Positions 1-7,515 are shown, counted from the stretch's first letter. The stretch: 16,038 nucleotides of DNA from Chloroflexia bacterium (GCA_013696265.1 JACCYX010000045.1:1-16038); one strand, 5' to 3'. The notes: generated by a model from the letters alone, not told the origin. Numbers and translations are program-made.

Positions 1-60
1 GCGATGGAAAAACTGATCGGACCTGAACTCGGTCATGTGGTCCACGAGATCACGAAATAA
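1..60 (+). CDS. 3' end of an unidentified gene (partial)
   Basis: Frame 1 is open from the window edge to a TAA at 58-60, encoding a tail that ends ...GPELGHVVHEITK. The other two forward frames contain stops within the first 30 bases. A coding tail in the same direction as hisS and 47 bp before it is plausible, but 19 residues are too few to name a family. An in-frame ATG at 4 means this could be chance. The 47 bp between this stop and hisS show no convincing promoter or terminator, so hisS may be co-transcribed with this gene. Confidence 0.45.
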   Translation, partial: AMEKLIGPELGHVVHEITK

Positions 61-107
61 CGGTCCAATGGTTCCCGTCAACAATGCTTTCACTGGAGTG
101 ACAGATC

Positions 108-1424
108 GTGAGTGTGCGTAAACCGCAGATCCTCAAGGGCTTTCGTGATTACACACCGGACCAGATGCGGCTCCGGGTACAAGTAATCGCCATCTTCCGG
201 GAGGTGTTCGAGCGCCACGGGTTTGAACCCCTGGATACCCCGGCACTGGAGTACCTGGAAACCCTCACCGGCCAGGCCGGCGAAAACGAAAAGCTGATGT
301 ATCACTTCCACGACCAGGGGGATCGCGAGGTCGGCTTGCGATACGATCTCACCGTGCCGCTCGCCCGGTATTTCGCGATGCACCAGCAGGCATCGGTGTT
401 GCCGTTCAAGCGGTATCACATCGCGCCGGTCTGGCGGGCCGAGAAGCCGCAACGGGGCCGGTTCCGCGAATTCTGGCAGTGCGACGCGGACATCGTCGGC
501 ACGCCGTCGATGTTGGCCGACGCGGAAGCGGTGAGCGTCCTCACCGAAGCGTTGGACGCTGTCAACCTGAACGGGGCCGTAGTCTCAATCAACCACCGCA
601 AGCTGCTCGAAGCGATGGCGCGATTAGCCGGAGTGCCCGAATCCCACGCGCCCACTGTGTTCCGGGCGGTCGACAAGCTGGACAAGATCGGCTCCGATGG
701 GGTCAAGCGGGAACTCATCGCCACCGGAGTCCACGATGCCGCCGCCGCCCGCGTAGTCGAACTGGTCACGCGCGCAGGAACGAGCGGCGAGCTGCTCGAT
801 GCCGCCGCCGCCGACCTCGAAGGCGTCACCGGCGGAGATGAGGCGGTAGCGGACCTACGCCAACTCGCCGTGTACCTCGACGATCTCCAGGTCCGGCCCG
901 GTTCGTGGAAGATCGACCTCTCCCTGGCGCGAGGCATCGACTACTACACTGGCCCCGTGTTCGAGGCGCGGGTCGAGGAACCGAAGGTGGGTTCCCTGGC
1001 CGGCGCGGGCCGGTACGACGGCCTGGTCGGCACGTTCGTGGGGCGCCCCGTGCCTGCCACCGGCATGTCCCTCGGGTTCGAACGCATCCTCGAAGTGATC
1101 CAGGAATTCGACCTACTGCCGCAACGGCCTTCGGTCGCCGCCATCTTCGTGGCCGCCTTCCCGGACACGCTCCGGGAAAACGCGCGGATCGCCCACGAAT
1201 TGCGCCTGAGCGGTCTCAACACCGATCTCTCGATGCTGTCCAACCGCGGCCTGGGCGACCAAATGAAGTACGCCGCCCGACGCGGCATCCCCTTCGCCGT
1301 CATCGCCGGGAGCGGCGAAGTCCAGCGCAACGTTGCGCTGATTCGCAACCTCGCCTCGGGCGAACAGCGCGAGGTGGAGATCGCCTCGCTGGCCCAGGAG
1401 GCGAAACTGGCGATTTCCAGCTAG
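108..1424 (+). CDS. hisS: Histidine--tRNA ligase (HisRS)
   Basis: Class II aminoacyl-tRNA synthetase that attaches histidine to tRNA-His using ATP in the cytoplasm. At 438 residues it is close to the usual bacterial length of about 420-430. Visible landmarks: RYDLTVPLARYFA at 78-90; the motif 2 region YHIAPVWRAEKPQRGRFREF at 103-122, followed by WQCDADIVG; the histidine-binding signature ARGIDYYTGPVFEA at 274-287; GAGRYDGL at 299-306; and motif 3 GMSLGFERI at 319-327. The C-terminal part from about residue 335 is the HGTP anticodon-binding domain (FVAAFPDTLRENARIAHELR and onward). The start is GTG at 108 with GGAG about 10 bases upstream. The form ARGIDYYTGPVFE, and GAGRYDG in place of the common GGRYDG, are variants within the family. 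The next gene starts 55 bp after the stop, so both may be in one transcript. Confidence 0.97.
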   Translation: MSVRKPQILKGFRDYTPDQMRLRVQVIAIFREVFERHGFEPLDTPALEYLETLTGQAGENEKLMYHFHDQGDREVGLRYDLTVPLARYFAMHQQASVLPFKRYHIAPVWRAEKPQRGRFREFWQCDADIVGTPSMLADAEAVSVLTEALDAVNLNGAVVSINHRKLLEAMARLAGVPESHAPTVFRAVDKLDKIGSDGVKRELIATGVHDAAAARVVELVTRAGTSGELLDAAAADLEGVTGGDEAVADLRQLAVYLDDLQVRPGSWKIDLSLARGIDYYTGPVFEARVEEPKVGSLAGAGRYDGLVGTFVGRPVPATGMSLGFERILEVIQEFDLLPQRPSVAAIFVAAFPDTLRENARIAHELRLSGLNTDLSMLSNRGLGDQMKYAARRGIPFAVIAGSGEVQRNVALIRNLASGEQREVEIASLAQEAKLAISS

Positions 1425-1479
1425 GATGGTCGGCAGTTACCCGTGCGGGCCATTGGGCCCATCGTTCCCAGGAAGTGAT

Positions 1480-2187
1480 ATGTCAGAACCGCTCGTCGAA
1501 CCAGACCACCAAACCTACATGTGGGTCGTCGCCCACCCGGACGACCTCGAATTCTCCTCGGCGGGAACCGTCGCAAAATTCGCGAAAGAGGGCAAGCGGA
1601 TCATCCTGATCCAGGTCACGTCCGGCGACCGGGGCACGCAGGACCGGGCGCACACGCCGGAAATCCTGGCGGCCGCCCGCGAGGACGAAGAACGCGAGGC
1701 CGCCAAACGGCTCGGCATCGCCGAAGTCGTCTTCCTACGCGAGCCCGACGGCTCCGTGGTGCCCGATCTCTCCCTGCGCGAGAAGATCACGCGCATGATC
1801 CGCACCCACCGCCCCGATGTGATCGTGACGCACGATCCCTTCCGGCCCTATGCCCTCCACCCGGACCACCGCGCGGTTGGGATGGCCGCCCACGACTCGG
1901 TGTACCCAACGGCCCGCGACCACCTCTACTACCCGGATCACCTCGCCTCGGGACTGGAGCCGCACAAAACGGCCGAAATCTGGTACTTCGGCACCGAGTC
2001 ACCTGACATCCACATCGACATCACGGAGACGTTCGGCGACAAGATCAACGCCCTCCGGGCCCACAAGACCCAGGTCGGCGAGGCGCTGGAGCTGGAAGAC
2101 CGCCTGCGCGGCTTCTCATCCGATATCGCCAAAGACCAGCCGTTCGAACTCGCCGAGGCCTTCAAGATCATCAAGATGCGGACTTGA
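1480..2187 (+). CDS. PIG-L/LmbE family deacetylase
   Basis: A predicted zinc-dependent de-N-acetylase of the PIG-L (LmbE-like) family. Known members remove acetyl groups from GlcNAc-containing compounds such as GlcNAc-inositol, bacillithiol precursors or antibiotic precursors. The protein has 235 residues and no signal peptide. The metal and catalytic motif AHPDDLEF is at 18-25, and the second histidine motif HPDHRAVG is at 127-134, preceded by VIVTHDPFRPYAL. An upstream in-frame ATG at 1426 is also open, but the ATG at 1480 is preceded by AGGAAGTG at proper spacing and leaves a normal N-terminus, so I prefer 1480. The stop lies 6 bp before the sugar kinase start. The two genes are probably translated from one mRNA and may act on related sugars. 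The substrate cannot be read from the sequence. Confidence 0.9.
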   Translation: MSEPLVEPDHQTYMWVVAHPDDLEFSSAGTVAKFAKEGKRIILIQVTSGDRGTQDRAHTPEILAAAREDEEREAAKRLGIAEVVFLREPDGSVVPDLSLREKITRMIRTHRPDVIVTHDPFRPYALHPDHRAVGMAAHDSVYPTARDHLYYPDHLASGLEPHKTAEIWYFGTESPDIHIDITETFGDKINALRAHKTQVGEALELEDRLRGFSSDIAKDQPFELAEAFKIIKMRT

Positions 2188-2193
2188 TCGACC

Positions 2194-3396
2194 GTGCTCA
2201 CCGATTCCCCCCGGGACCGAGCCATCCGCCGCGCCCGCCAAACGTTTGGAGCCAACTGGCGAACGACGCAGATGGCCGAAGCGCCCGGACGCCTGGAGCT
2301 TCTCGGAAACCACGTCGACTACAACGGTGGCCTGGTCCTTGCCGGGGCGATCGACCGTGTGGTGGCGATCGCCTCGTCGGAAGCCGGTGGTCACGCGACG
2401 GTCGAGGTCATCGCCGGCGATGTGGCGAGCGACGCGGTGACGATCAGGATCGACGACTGCCGCGACTGGAGCACCACGTCGGACGAGATCGGTCCGGTCG
2501 ATTACGCGCGGGGCCTGATTGCCTCGTTACTCAGCCGTGACCTGGAGGTCCACGGTGGGCTCCAGCTTTCGATTGCCGGCAACGTTCCAATCGGGTTTGG
2601 GATGAGTTCTTCAGCGGGACTATGTGTCGCCCTGGTGCTGACCCTGGCCTGCACCGAACCAGAGGCCCGCGACATCGTCGCGATCGCCCGAGAGACCGAA
2701 CACCGGTGCGGCAGTCCCGTGGGCGCGATGGACCAGTCGGCCTCGGTCGCGGGCGGGGTGATCCTGTTCGACGGCCGGGACGCCAGCTACACCGCGCTCG
2801 ATCCCGATCTCGGAGATTTCGTCTTTGCCGTGGCCGATTCCGGAATCACGCACGCGCTGGGTACGTCCTCGTACCCGGCACGGGTGGCCGAATCGCAGGA
2901 GGCGCTCGGAATCATCAAGGCTGCCGCTACTCCTAACCTCGGGTCGCTTGGGGAAATGACGCCCGAGTCATGGGAAATGGCCAGGTCGGAACTTGCTGGA
3001 CGCCTGTCATCTGTCCTCGAAAGCAGGGTGGATCACGTCGTCTCCGAGGTCGCCCGCGTGCGTTTGGGTATTGAGGCGGTGCGGACGGCCGATTGGGAGA
3101 CGTTCGGACGGCTGATGACTGAATCTGGCCGCTCCTCGAACCAGGACTACGACATCAGTCACCCAAGGGTGGAGGAACTCGTTGACGAATTGTTGGAAAT
3201 CGACGGCGTGGCCGGGGCCCGGATGATGGGTGGCGGCGAAGGTGGCCCGGCGCTGGCATTGATCCACCGGGAAACGGTACCCCAGGTCGCCGCGACGCTC
3301 GAACGGGGGTTCTTCCAGCGCAACCCATCCCACCTGCAGGGTGACCGGTTACAGGTTTGCGCCTTCGGCCCCGGCGCAAGGATCGACCGACTGTAG
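2194..3396 (+). CDS. Galactokinase-like GHMP sugar kinase
   Basis: A GHMP-superfamily kinase of 400 residues that phosphorylates a small-molecule hydroxyl with ATP, galactose C1 in the type enzyme. Landmarks in order: galactokinase signature region APGRLELLGNHVDYNGG at 30-46; the ATP-binding glycine/serine loop VPIGFGMSSSAGL at 131-143; MDQSA at 179-183, which contains the equivalent of the catalytic aspartate; and the third GHMP motif ARMMGGGEGGPAL at 342-354. In classical galactokinases motif 1 reads GEHTDY and motif 3 GGGFGG. Here they are GNHVDY and GGGEGG. The Glu in GEH contacts the sugar in characterised enzymes, so the substrate may differ from galactose. The start is GTG at 2194, with only a weak ribosome-binding site, consistent with coupling to the deacetylase just upstream. 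No galT, galE or other Leloir gene is in the window, so I do not assign galK. Confidence 0.85.
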   Translation: MLTDSPRDRAIRRARQTFGANWRTTQMAEAPGRLELLGNHVDYNGGLVLAGAIDRVVAIASSEAGGHATVEVIAGDVASDAVTIRIDDCRDWSTTSDEIGPVDYARGLIASLLSRDLEVHGGLQLSIAGNVPIGFGMSSSAGLCVALVLTLACTEPEARDIVAIARETEHRCGSPVGAMDQSASVAGGVILFDGRDASYTALDPDLGDFVFAVADSGITHALGTSSYPARVAESQEALGIIKAAATPNLGSLGEMTPESWEMARSELAGRLSSVLESRVDHVVSEVARVRLGIEAVRTADWETFGRLMTESGRSSNQDYDISHPRVEELVDELLEIDGVAGARMMGGGEGGPALALIHRETVPQVAATLERGFFQRNPSHLQGDRLQVCAFGPGARIDRL

Positions 3397-3448
3397 CGCG
3401 GATTATGTCGAGCGGAGATATTTGCGTCCGGTTCGGACTACTCACGGA

Positions 3449-3506
3449 CCATGTACGGTTGCGGCAGCGGAGCGATGCTTGTCTCCGCCGCCGCAACCGT
3501 ACATGG
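3449..3506. terminator. Long hairpin between convergent genes, possible bidirectional terminator or repeat
   Basis: A perfect 17-bp inverted repeat (CCATGTACGGTTGCGGC at 3449-3465 and its complement at 3490-3506) continues inward, after one mismatch, with 6 more pairs (GCGGAG 3467-3472 / CTCCGC 3483-3488) around a 10-base loop. Outside it, CCGGTTCGGA at 3428-3437 is exactly complementary to 3563-3572, so the whole 178-bp gap is rich in dyad symmetry. It lies tail-to-tail between the sugar kinase and the hydroxyacid dehydrogenase, where a two-way terminator is expected. There is no T-tract on either side, so it is not a classical intrinsic terminator. The length of the stem also fits a REP-like mobile palindrome. 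Confidence 0.6.
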
Positions 3507-3574
3507 CGACGTACCGGGCAAAGGCGCCGTTCCGCGAATAGGACCGAACCAACGCAAGCCCATCCGAACCGGGT

Positions 3575-4555
3575 TCAGTAGCCTCGGTCAATGTCGACCA
3601 CGTTGACCAGGTCTTGTCCTGACTGGTACCGCGCGATGTTGTCCGCGAAAAGCGCCAGCACCCGCTCCCGGAAGTGCGGTGTAGCTCCAGCGGTATGAGC
3701 GGTAATGAGCACGTTGGGAGCGTCCCAGAGCGGATCGCCTTGCGGCAACGGTTCCGGCTCGGTGACGTCGAGCCCGGCACCACCGAGCTTCCCGGATTCG
3801 AGCGCCTCGATCAGGTCGGCCTGGACCACGCTCGTGCCTCGTCCCAGGTTGTAGAAATACGCACCGTCCTTGAACCGGGCAAACCGGGCGCCATCGAACA
3901 GGCGCCGCGTTTCGCTGGTGTGGGGCAGGCTGGAGATGACGTGATCAGCCTCGCCAATGACAGCATCAATGTCTGCAATCGAGACGACCCGGTCGACATG
4001 CGCAGGTGGATTCCCCGTGACGTCGGACCGGCGCACGCCAATGACGGTCATGCCGAACGCCTGAAGCCGCTCGGCCGTCGCCAGGGCGATGTCTCCCAGC
4101 CCGACCATGAGTACGGTCTGCCCGCCAAGCTCGAAGACGGTATCCATGCCGACGCCGTTCTTCCAGGATTGCCGTTGCTGCCCCTTCATCAGGTCCGGAA
4201 AGCCGCGCGCGAACGCCAGCATCAGCCCGATCACGTGTTCCGCCATGTTCGGCGCCATCACGCCGCTGCCGTTGGTGAGCAGGATGCCGCGATCGGCGAA
4301 CCCGTCGCCGACCACACGCTCGACGCCGGCGCCCGCCGTCTGGATCCACTTGAGCCCCGATGCCTTGTCGAGCGTTTCGGAAGGACTGACCCAGCCGATC
4401 AGGGCGGCGTCGGCCCCGGCGATGTGGTCGTTCACCGCGTCCGGTCCGACAACATCGAAGGCGATCCGCGGGAACCGGGCGGTCAGGCTGGAGATGTCGG
4501 CCGGCTCGGGGCCGATCGCGACGAGGATTCGCTGGAGCGGTTGACGGGTTGGCAT
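3575..4555 (-). CDS. D-2-hydroxyacid dehydrogenase family protein
   Basis: An NAD(P)-dependent oxidoreductase that interconverts a 2-keto acid and a D-2-hydroxy acid; the substrate is unknown (glyoxylate/hydroxypyruvate-type reduction is one option). The protein has 326 residues. The dinucleotide-binding loop VGLGDIA is at 151-157. The catalytic triad is visible as R239 (LGRGTSV), E268 (DVTEPEPLP) and H287 (ITAHTAG), spaced as in phosphoglycerate dehydrogenase. Two arginines after the second beta strand (VIGVRRSD) hint at NADPH rather than NADH, which is an inference. The ATG at 4555 has GAGGAG 11 bases upstream. It is downstream of moaA on the same strand but separated by about 200 bp containing repeats, so it probably has its own promoter. 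The gene is convergent with the sugar kinase. Confidence 0.92.
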   Translation of the reverse strand: MPTRQPLQRILVAIGPEPADISSLTARFPRIAFDVVGPDAVNDHIAGADAALIGWVSPSETLDKASGLKWIQTAGAGVERVVGDGFADRGILLTNGSGVMAPNMAEHVIGLMLAFARGFPDLMKGQQRQSWKNGVGMDTVFELGGQTVLMVGLGDIALATAERLQAFGMTVIGVRRSDVTGNPPAHVDRVVSIADIDAVIGEADHVISSLPHTSETRRLFDGARFARFKDGAYFYNLGRGTSVVQADLIEALESGKLGGAGLDVTEPEPLPQGDPLWDAPNVLITAHTAGATPHFRERVLALFADNIARYQSGQDLVNVVDIDRGY

Positions 4556-4592
4556 GCGAGTTATTGCTCCTCAGTGCTGTGTCTAACGCAGA

Positions 4593-4670
4593 TTGTCATT
4601 CCGAGCTTGCGAGGAATCTTCGCGCTCGCCATACAGGATGACCAAGATTCCTCCTTCGTCGGAATGACAA
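4593..4670. repeat. Inverted pair of a GTCATTCCGA...GAGGAATCTT repeat
   Basis: The left arm at 4593-4620 begins TTGTCATTCCGAG and ends GAGGAATCTT. The right arm at 4644-4670 is its near-complement, beginning AAGATTCCTCC and ending CGGAATGACAA. Only the middle few bases of the arms differ, and 23 bases separate them. The two halves could fold into a long hairpin. Sequences of the form GTCATTCCGAGC...GAGGAATCT are, from memory, a widespread intergenic repeat in several bacterial phyla. Here it sits between moaA and the hydroxyacid dehydrogenase and may end the moaA transcript. Confidence 0.75.
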
Positions 4671-4703
4671 AGAGTGCTGGACGGACTACTCAAAAGCGGG
4701 AAC

Positions 4704-4728
4704 GGGCGGACACAATGTCCGCAGCCCT
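4704..4728. repeat. Small palindrome of GGACACAA type
   Basis: GCGGACA at 4706-4712 and TGTCCGC at 4716-4722 form a 7-bp stem with a 3-base loop, followed by AGCCCTACA. The pattern GG(C/A)GGACACAA ... CCCTAC is shared with both ends of the element at 12097-12281, so this is probably a short member of the same repeat family. It is 34 bp after the moaA stop and on RNA could serve as a weak terminator hairpin, although no T-tract follows. Confidence 0.5.
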
Positions 4729-4761
4729 ACATGTTTCGACGATTGTCACGGTGTGAATTGA

Positions 4762-5787
4762 TCAGCCGCCGATTTGGGACATGCCCCGGATCGTGTGCAC
4801 GTCGCCTTCGGCCACGCGGTGTCCCCAAGGCTTGTACCAGACCCCGCCCCGAATGCGCTGGAGCATGTCCTCGTCGGAGGCGCCGTCGCGCATCATGTCC
4901 CGCAGGTTCACTTCATCCGGTCGCAAGAGGCACAAGCGCAGATTGCCATCCGAAGTCAGGCGAACCCGGTTGCACGTTTCGCAGAACGGCTCGGAGATCG
5001 GGGAGATGAACCCGATCGTGCCCTGGGCGCCCGGAATGCGCCACGTGCGGGCCGGATCCGACGGATCGGCTTCCAATGCCTCCAGCGGACCAAACTCCTC
5101 CTCCAGGCGCGTCTGCGTCTCGGCGGAGGTCACGAGCCCCTCATCGTAGACCACGCCGACGCCTTCCATCGGCATGATTTCAAGGAAACGCACCTGCCAC
5201 GGGCGGTCGATCGTCAGCCGGGCCATTTCGGCGACGTCATGGTCGTTCTGGTCGCGCACGACTACCGTATTGAGCTTGATCGGCGTCAGCCCCGCTTCTT
5301 CAGCGGCCTGGATCCCCTGCCAAACGAGATCGAACCGGCCGCCGCGCGTCATGGACTTGAACTTCACCGGGTCGAGCGTGTCGATGCTGACGTTCACCCG
5401 GTCGAGACCCGCCTCCTTCAGGTCGCCCGCCAGGCGGCCCATCAGAAGCGCGTTGGTGGTCATCGAAAGTTCCTTGATGCCGGGAAACGCCTTCATCTCG
5501 CGCACGAGATCGACGAGATGAGGACGAATTGTCGGTTCGCCGCCGGTCAGCCGGAGCTTGGTGAAGCCCAATTGGGCGCACAACCCGACCACCCGGATCA
5601 ACTCCTCGTCGCTTAGCATTTCGTCGCGCGGTTGGAACTTCATCCCGATCGCCGGCATGCAGTAGAGACACCGGAAGTTGCAGCGGTCCGTGAGCGAAAT
5701 CCGGAGGTAGTTCATCCGGCGGCCGAACTGGTCGCGAACGCCCTTGGCGGCAACGGGATCGGTTATCAGGCGAACAGCGGTATCCAT
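4762..5787 (-). CDS. moaA: GTP 3',8-cyclase MoaA
   Basis: A radical-SAM enzyme that converts GTP to 3',8-cyclo-GTP in the first step of molybdenum cofactor synthesis, in partnership with MoaC. The radical-SAM cluster motif CNFRCLYC supplies C36, C40 and C43; GGEP is at 82-85. The second, C-terminal cluster is C269, C272 and C286 (FCETCNRVRL ... LRLCLL). The protein ends in GG, the catalytically important MoaA tail. The chosen ATG at 5787 gives 341 residues and has AGGATG upstream; an in-frame ATG at 5868 would add 27 residues that do not look like MoaA and would run through the palindrome at 5823. No other molybdenum cofactor genes are in the window. Confidence 0.95.
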   Translation of the reverse strand: MDTAVRLITDPVAAKGVRDQFGRRMNYLRISLTDRCNFRCLYCMPAIGMKFQPRDEMLSDEELIRVVGLCAQLGFTKLRLTGGEPTIRPHLVDLVREMKAFPGIKELSMTTNALLMGRLAGDLKEAGLDRVNVSIDTLDPVKFKSMTRGGRFDLVWQGIQAAEEAGLTPIKLNTVVVRDQNDHDVAEMARLTIDRPWQVRFLEIMPMEGVGVVYDEGLVTSAETQTRLEEEFGPLEALEADPSDPARTWRIPGAQGTIGFISPISEPFCETCNRVRLTSDGNLRLCLLRPDEVNLRDMMRDGASDEDMLQRIRGGVWYKPWGHRVAEGDVHTIRGMSQIGG

Positions 5788-5822
5788 GGTGACATCCTGA
5801 CCGCGCGGAGGTGGAGAGGTAA

Positions 5823-5839
5823 TAGTCAATCGTTGACTA
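5823..5839. promoter_or_regulatory. Perfect palindrome upstream of moaA, possible operator
   Basis: TAGTCAATCGTTGACTA consists of two 7-base half-sites around TCG. It is AT-rich compared with its surroundings and lies 36 bp before the moaA start, in the 93-bp gap after the Mur ligase gene. The size and symmetry fit a dimeric helix-turn-helix repressor site (GntR- or MarR-like), but no regulator gene is nearby. A small transcription-terminating hairpin is a less likely alternative because no T-run follows. Confidence 0.4.
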
Positions 5840-5880
5840 ATGATACCGCTTTCCCCAGCGAAACGCACCGGGTCACCCGG

Positions 5881-7515
5881 TCAGGAGAGGGGCATCCCGG
5901 CGTCAGTGAGCTGGTCCAAGATGCGGTCGATGTCTTCGATGCACATGATCACTACGGCGTCGCCGGCCGCCGCCAGGGCCATTGAGCGTTCGAACGCAAC
6001 AAACTCATTCGGATCGGTCAGCACGTTGTCGTGGTTGGCTTGCGCGGCGCCATCGAGCATCAGGCGCAAGATGTCGCCGCTGGCGCGGCCCCGCAGGTAC
6101 TTCACGGTGTCCTTCGCGATCACCACGTCGGCCCGCTCGCCGGCGAGCCGGCCCAGTTCGGTGAGGCCGTCGTCAGGCCGGTCGCCAGCCGAGCCGATCA
6201 CGGCGATGAGCCGTCCCCCGCTCGCGGCCAGGCCGCGGCCCACGTCGAGCAGGTGGTTGAGGCCGGCCGCGTTGTGGGCGAAATCGACAACGACGGTCAC
6301 GCCATCGACCTCGAAGACGTTGAGCCGGCCCCGGTTCTGGCCCACCTCGTTCCGAAATTTCGCCAAACCGGTCCGCACTTCGTCGAGACTGAGTCCCAAG
6401 GCCAGTGTCGCGGCGGCGGCGCATAGCGCGTTCTCCAGCATGTGGACGGCCTTGCCGCCGAGCGTGATCGGGATGTCCTTGAGGTCGGTCAGGATGTCGC
6501 GTTCGCCATCGTGGCTGAAGTGGACGAGACCAGTATCGACCCACAGCGCCCAGCCCTCCGCTTCGACGTGCTCGTGCACGGCCGGATTCCGGTGATCCCT
6601 GGCGATCAAGAAGGGCCGCGCCTGGAGTCCCTCCCGCATCGCCAGCACGAGAGGATCGCCGGCGTTGAGCACGGCGAAGCCATCGGGACCCGTCACTTCG
6701 GCGACCACCCGCTTAACCCTGGCCAGTTCCTCGACCGTGTGCACGCCCTGAAGGCCAAGATGGTCGGCCGAGACGTTAGTCACGACACTGACGTCGTTGC
6801 TCTCGTAGCCGAGCCCCCGCAAGAGGATTCCGCCACGCGCGGTTTCGAGCACGGCGACATCGAGATCGGGCTCCTCGAAGACGCGCGCCGCCCCCGCCGG
6901 GCCGGTAAAATCACCGTCGAGGACCGTTTCCCCCTGCACCACCACCCCGGATGAGGATGTCCAGCCGACCCGCCGGCCGCTTTCCATCAGGATCGCCGAG
7001 ATCAGGCGGGTGGTCGTGGTCTTGCCGTTGGTGCCGGTAATGGCGATTATCGGCACCCGCCGGTCGGCATCGGCGAGCATCGCGGGCCGATCCTCAAGCG
7101 ATGGGTCTTCCTTCGCGAGCGCCCGCAGACGGGCCAGTTCGCCAAGGTCGTCCGCCGAGGCGGAGACGATGTCGAACGCCACCTGAGCGATTTCCATCGC
7201 GAACCGGCGATGCGTCCAGGAGAAGGCGACCGCGACGTGATGCGGGGTCTCCATGCGCCGCGCCTCGACCTGGGGCCGGTTGGCCCCAACCCGGTCGTGC
7301 AAGGCATTGACTACCTCCGTCAGCAGCACCTCCAGCCGGTCTATCCCGACCGGAACCCGCTCCCGATCGTCGCTCGATTCGCCGGTCGCGAAGGCGGTGG
7401 CGAAGTCTTCGGCGACCTCCGGCCGTTCGGACCCGGCGTCGAGTTCCAGCTTGATCGCTGGCCGCCGCATGAACAGGTTCGGACCATCCAGGTCCCGGAT
7501 CTCGGCGATCTCCAT
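5881..7515 (-). CDS. Cyanophycin-synthetase-like Mur ligase lacking ATP-grasp domain
   Basis: A 544-residue ATP-dependent amide ligase of the Mur family. Residues from about 153 to the end align by eye with the C-terminal Mur ligase half of cyanophycin synthetase (CphA): P-loop TGTNGKTTTTR at 160-170, GDFTGPAGAARVF near 201-213, VLETARGGILLRGLGY at 222-237, VVTNVSADHLGL at 244-255, and later VDFAHNAAG. The first 115 residues recall a shortened CphA N-domain (IRDLDGPN and IKLELD, then VAVAFSWTHRRFAMEIA). The roughly 300-residue ATP-grasp domain that sits between them in CphA is absent. CphA uses its two ligase domains for aspartate and arginine addition, so this protein could do only one kind of ligation; its substrate is unknown. 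The ATG at 7515 has GGAAGGGAAG just upstream. It lies 77 bp downstream of the CPBP protease gene, same strand. Confidence 0.85.
   Translation of the reverse strand: MEIAEIRDLDGPNLFMRRPAIKLELDAGSERPEVAEDFATAFATGESSDDRERVPVGIDRLEVLLTEVVNALHDRVGANRPQVEARRMETPHHVAVAFSWTHRRFAMEIAQVAFDIVSASADDLGELARLRALAKEDPSLEDRPAMLADADRRVPIIAITGTNGKTTTTRLISAILMESGRRVGWTSSSGVVVQGETVLDGDFTGPAGAARVFEEPDLDVAVLETARGGILLRGLGYESNDVSVVTNVSADHLGLQGVHTVEELARVKRVVAEVTGPDGFAVLNAGDPLVLAMREGLQARPFLIARDHRNPAVHEHVEAEGWALWVDTGLVHFSHDGERDILTDLKDIPITLGGKAVHMLENALCAAAATLALGLSLDEVRTGLAKFRNEVGQNRGRLNVFEVDGVTVVVDFAHNAAGLNHLLDVGRGLAASGGRLIAVIGSAGDRPDDGLTELGRLAGERADVVIAKDTVKYLRGRASGDILRLMLDGAAQANHDNVLTDPNEFVAFERSMALAAAGDAVVIMCIEDIDRILDQLTDAGMPLS

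Noticed and set aside
108..1424. Second-frame and antisense ORFs over hisS
   Set aside because: All are arginine-rich or serine-rich shadow frames of a clearly coding gene.
1426..1479. N-terminal extension of the PIG-L deacetylase
   Set aside because: It begins right after the hisS stop and lacks a suitable ribosome-binding site, while ATG 1480 has AGGAAGTG.
3674..4756. Long 360-codon plus-strand frame
   Set aside because: It is antisense to the dehydrogenase, has low-complexity composition with no family motif, and runs through the intergenic repeats. It is a shadow of high-GC codon use.
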